The notes under the pieces are model-generated. The model made no database searches. It had not been told where the DNA came from and saw only the letters and a program-made list of their open reading frames with translations. The translations under genes were made by a program, and so were the position numbers. This document shows, one piece after another, positions 62,901-64,000 of a stretch of DNA of 64,000 bases (positions within the stretch are counted from its first letter, which is position 1; each line of letters starts with the position of its first letter). Origin of the DNA: Oxyruncus cristatus (lineage: Eukaryota > Chordata > Aves > Passeriformes > Cotingidae); assembly GCA_013399855.1 (NCBI GenBank), contig VXAY01004091.1:256009-320008 (forward strand), read 5' to 3'.

Positions 62901-63988
62901 AAACTGAGCCCATGTTTCCAGCTAATCAAAATATTTCTCACCTGGTCCTTAGATGTTAATAAAACTTCTGCTGAAAAACACAGTGATTTCTCTGTTTTTC
63001 TAATACATTCATCCCAAGGTTCACTTGTCCATCTGTTAAGTACTTACATATGTTTGTTTTAGGGGATCATGTGTATGTGTGTAGGTGATGGGAGAATTTC
63101 TACTGGTAGTTTTATTGCTGTTGAAACAGATAAACATATTTTCCTTAAAACCCCAGGCATGATTTATCACAAAGATTGTTTTGTTTACTAATGAGTCCTC
63201 ATAATAGCAGGGCTTGATGCTTACTTTTTCAGACATAGCAAGGTCTAATTTAATTGCTGCAAGCATCTAAAACAAAGTTTGTATTAATGGATAAAAATAA
63301 GATGATGATTTACCACATATTCATGAACTCACAGTCCTGTAAACCAGTTAATAATGCCTTACAGACCTTGATAAAATTGATCAGAAGGAAAAAAAAAAAC
63401 AGGACAGAAGTTACTCTGGTTTTTGAATATTCTTACAAAGAAATCCAGTTCAAAGGATGAAAACCATATCCTAAAACACAAGAGTGATTCCAGGCTGACC
63501 TTAGTTTTCCCCAACTAAGTCCCATGAAGGCCTTGGGGACACATGCACAAATAGCTGCGCACAGTAGTGAGGAGAGGAAGGGAAGGAGATCTGCCTGTTC
63601 AAGCGTAAGGAAAGGTCCTTGCTGCCCAGGAGGCAGCAGGAAAGCTCTTCTCAGTCTTGAAGCAAATAGGATAGTTGCCACTAGAGAGATTGAAACAACT
63701 GTGGGAAGACAGGGGAAGGATATGTCTGGCACAGATGATCACATTCTGGTTTTGAAGTTATTCTTCTTGCATGGGAAATTTTGTGCAATTAGAAGGGAAA
63801 ACTCAGACCCTATAATATTGAGAACCACTTAGTAGCTACACACTTGTGCCAGCAGATGAGAAAGTCATTCCTCCCTGTGTCTTGGGAAGAAGAACTGCCT
63901 GAGCAAGTCCTCCAACTGCACAGCCTGGCTTGCCACAGACACAGCTCTAGCTCTGCAGGGAGAGGATTTGATAAACTTTCCCGTGGCA

Positions 63989-64000
63989 AAAAAAAAAAAA
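63989..64000 (+). repeat. A run at window edge
   Basis: At least 12 A reaching the end of the window, so its full length is not visible. Confidence 0.85.

Larger units (their letters stand above)
55661..64000. other. Unique DNA, no gene seen
   Basis: Only short frames with no recognised product. Simple repeats are a 16-bp tandem array at 59891-59940, TA-rich low complexity at about 60183-60205, and an A run of 12 or more bases at the window's right edge. The GC-richer stretch at 58640-59040 has competing frames on both strands. Confidence 0.5.

Noticed and set aside
1..64000. CRISPR arrays, operons, phage or plasmid genes, rRNA
   Set aside because: No spaced direct repeats, ribosome-binding sites or dense coding; the repeat content is that of a sauropsid nuclear genome.

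Overview
This window looks like non-coding nuclear DNA from a vertebrate, most likely a bird or another sauropsid. The best evidence is three copies of CR1, the dominant LINE of bird, crocodile and turtle genomes. One of them ends in the typical avian CR1 tip built on ATTCTATGA. Older, heavily decayed amniote repeats (MIR-type and related) are scattered between them. The base composition is AT-rich, CpG is scarce, and there are several simple repeats plus two assembly gaps of N (259-415 and 37935-37954). I see no bacterial, viral or organellar organisation, and no rRNA, tRNA or CRISPR array.

I could not identify any host protein-coding gene. The longest open frames (214 codons at 42089-42733, 178 codons at 27461-27997, about 140 codons at 32458-32880) show no recognisable domain, and several are made partly of simple repeat. 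The only frames I recognise as once-coding belong to CR1: the reverse-transcriptase and C-terminal part of its second ORF at 32790-33748, and the C-terminus again at about 24573-24788. Both are dead fragments. The window is best read as intergenic or deep intronic sequence.

Layout: 1-500 is an AAGG-type satellite interrupted by a gap. 500-8100 holds fossil MIR-like and other amniote repeats in AT-rich unique DNA. 8100-24100 is mostly unique sequence with a 49-base A run at 17650 and several AT-rich, motif-dense blocks that could be conserved regulatory elements. 24100-24880 holds a strand-switching TTA/TAA palindrome next to a CR1 3' end. 24880-32790 is unique sequence. 32790-33828 is the longest CR1. 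33830-51385 is unique sequence with a CA repeat, a poly-T gap, a CpG-dense patch at 41688-41873 and a CCTT tract at 49222. 51386-51593 is the third CR1. The rest is unique sequence with a 16-bp tandem repeat at 59891.

For the hunt, nothing amounts to a clear new system. The items most worth checking are several open or non-coding segments bounded by good splice-like signals (4324-4395, 28074-28194, 39540-40035, 46519-46655, 53785-53886), two CpG-rich patches, and five blocks that resemble conserved non-coding elements. All are predictions from one sequence and need transcript or alignment data.
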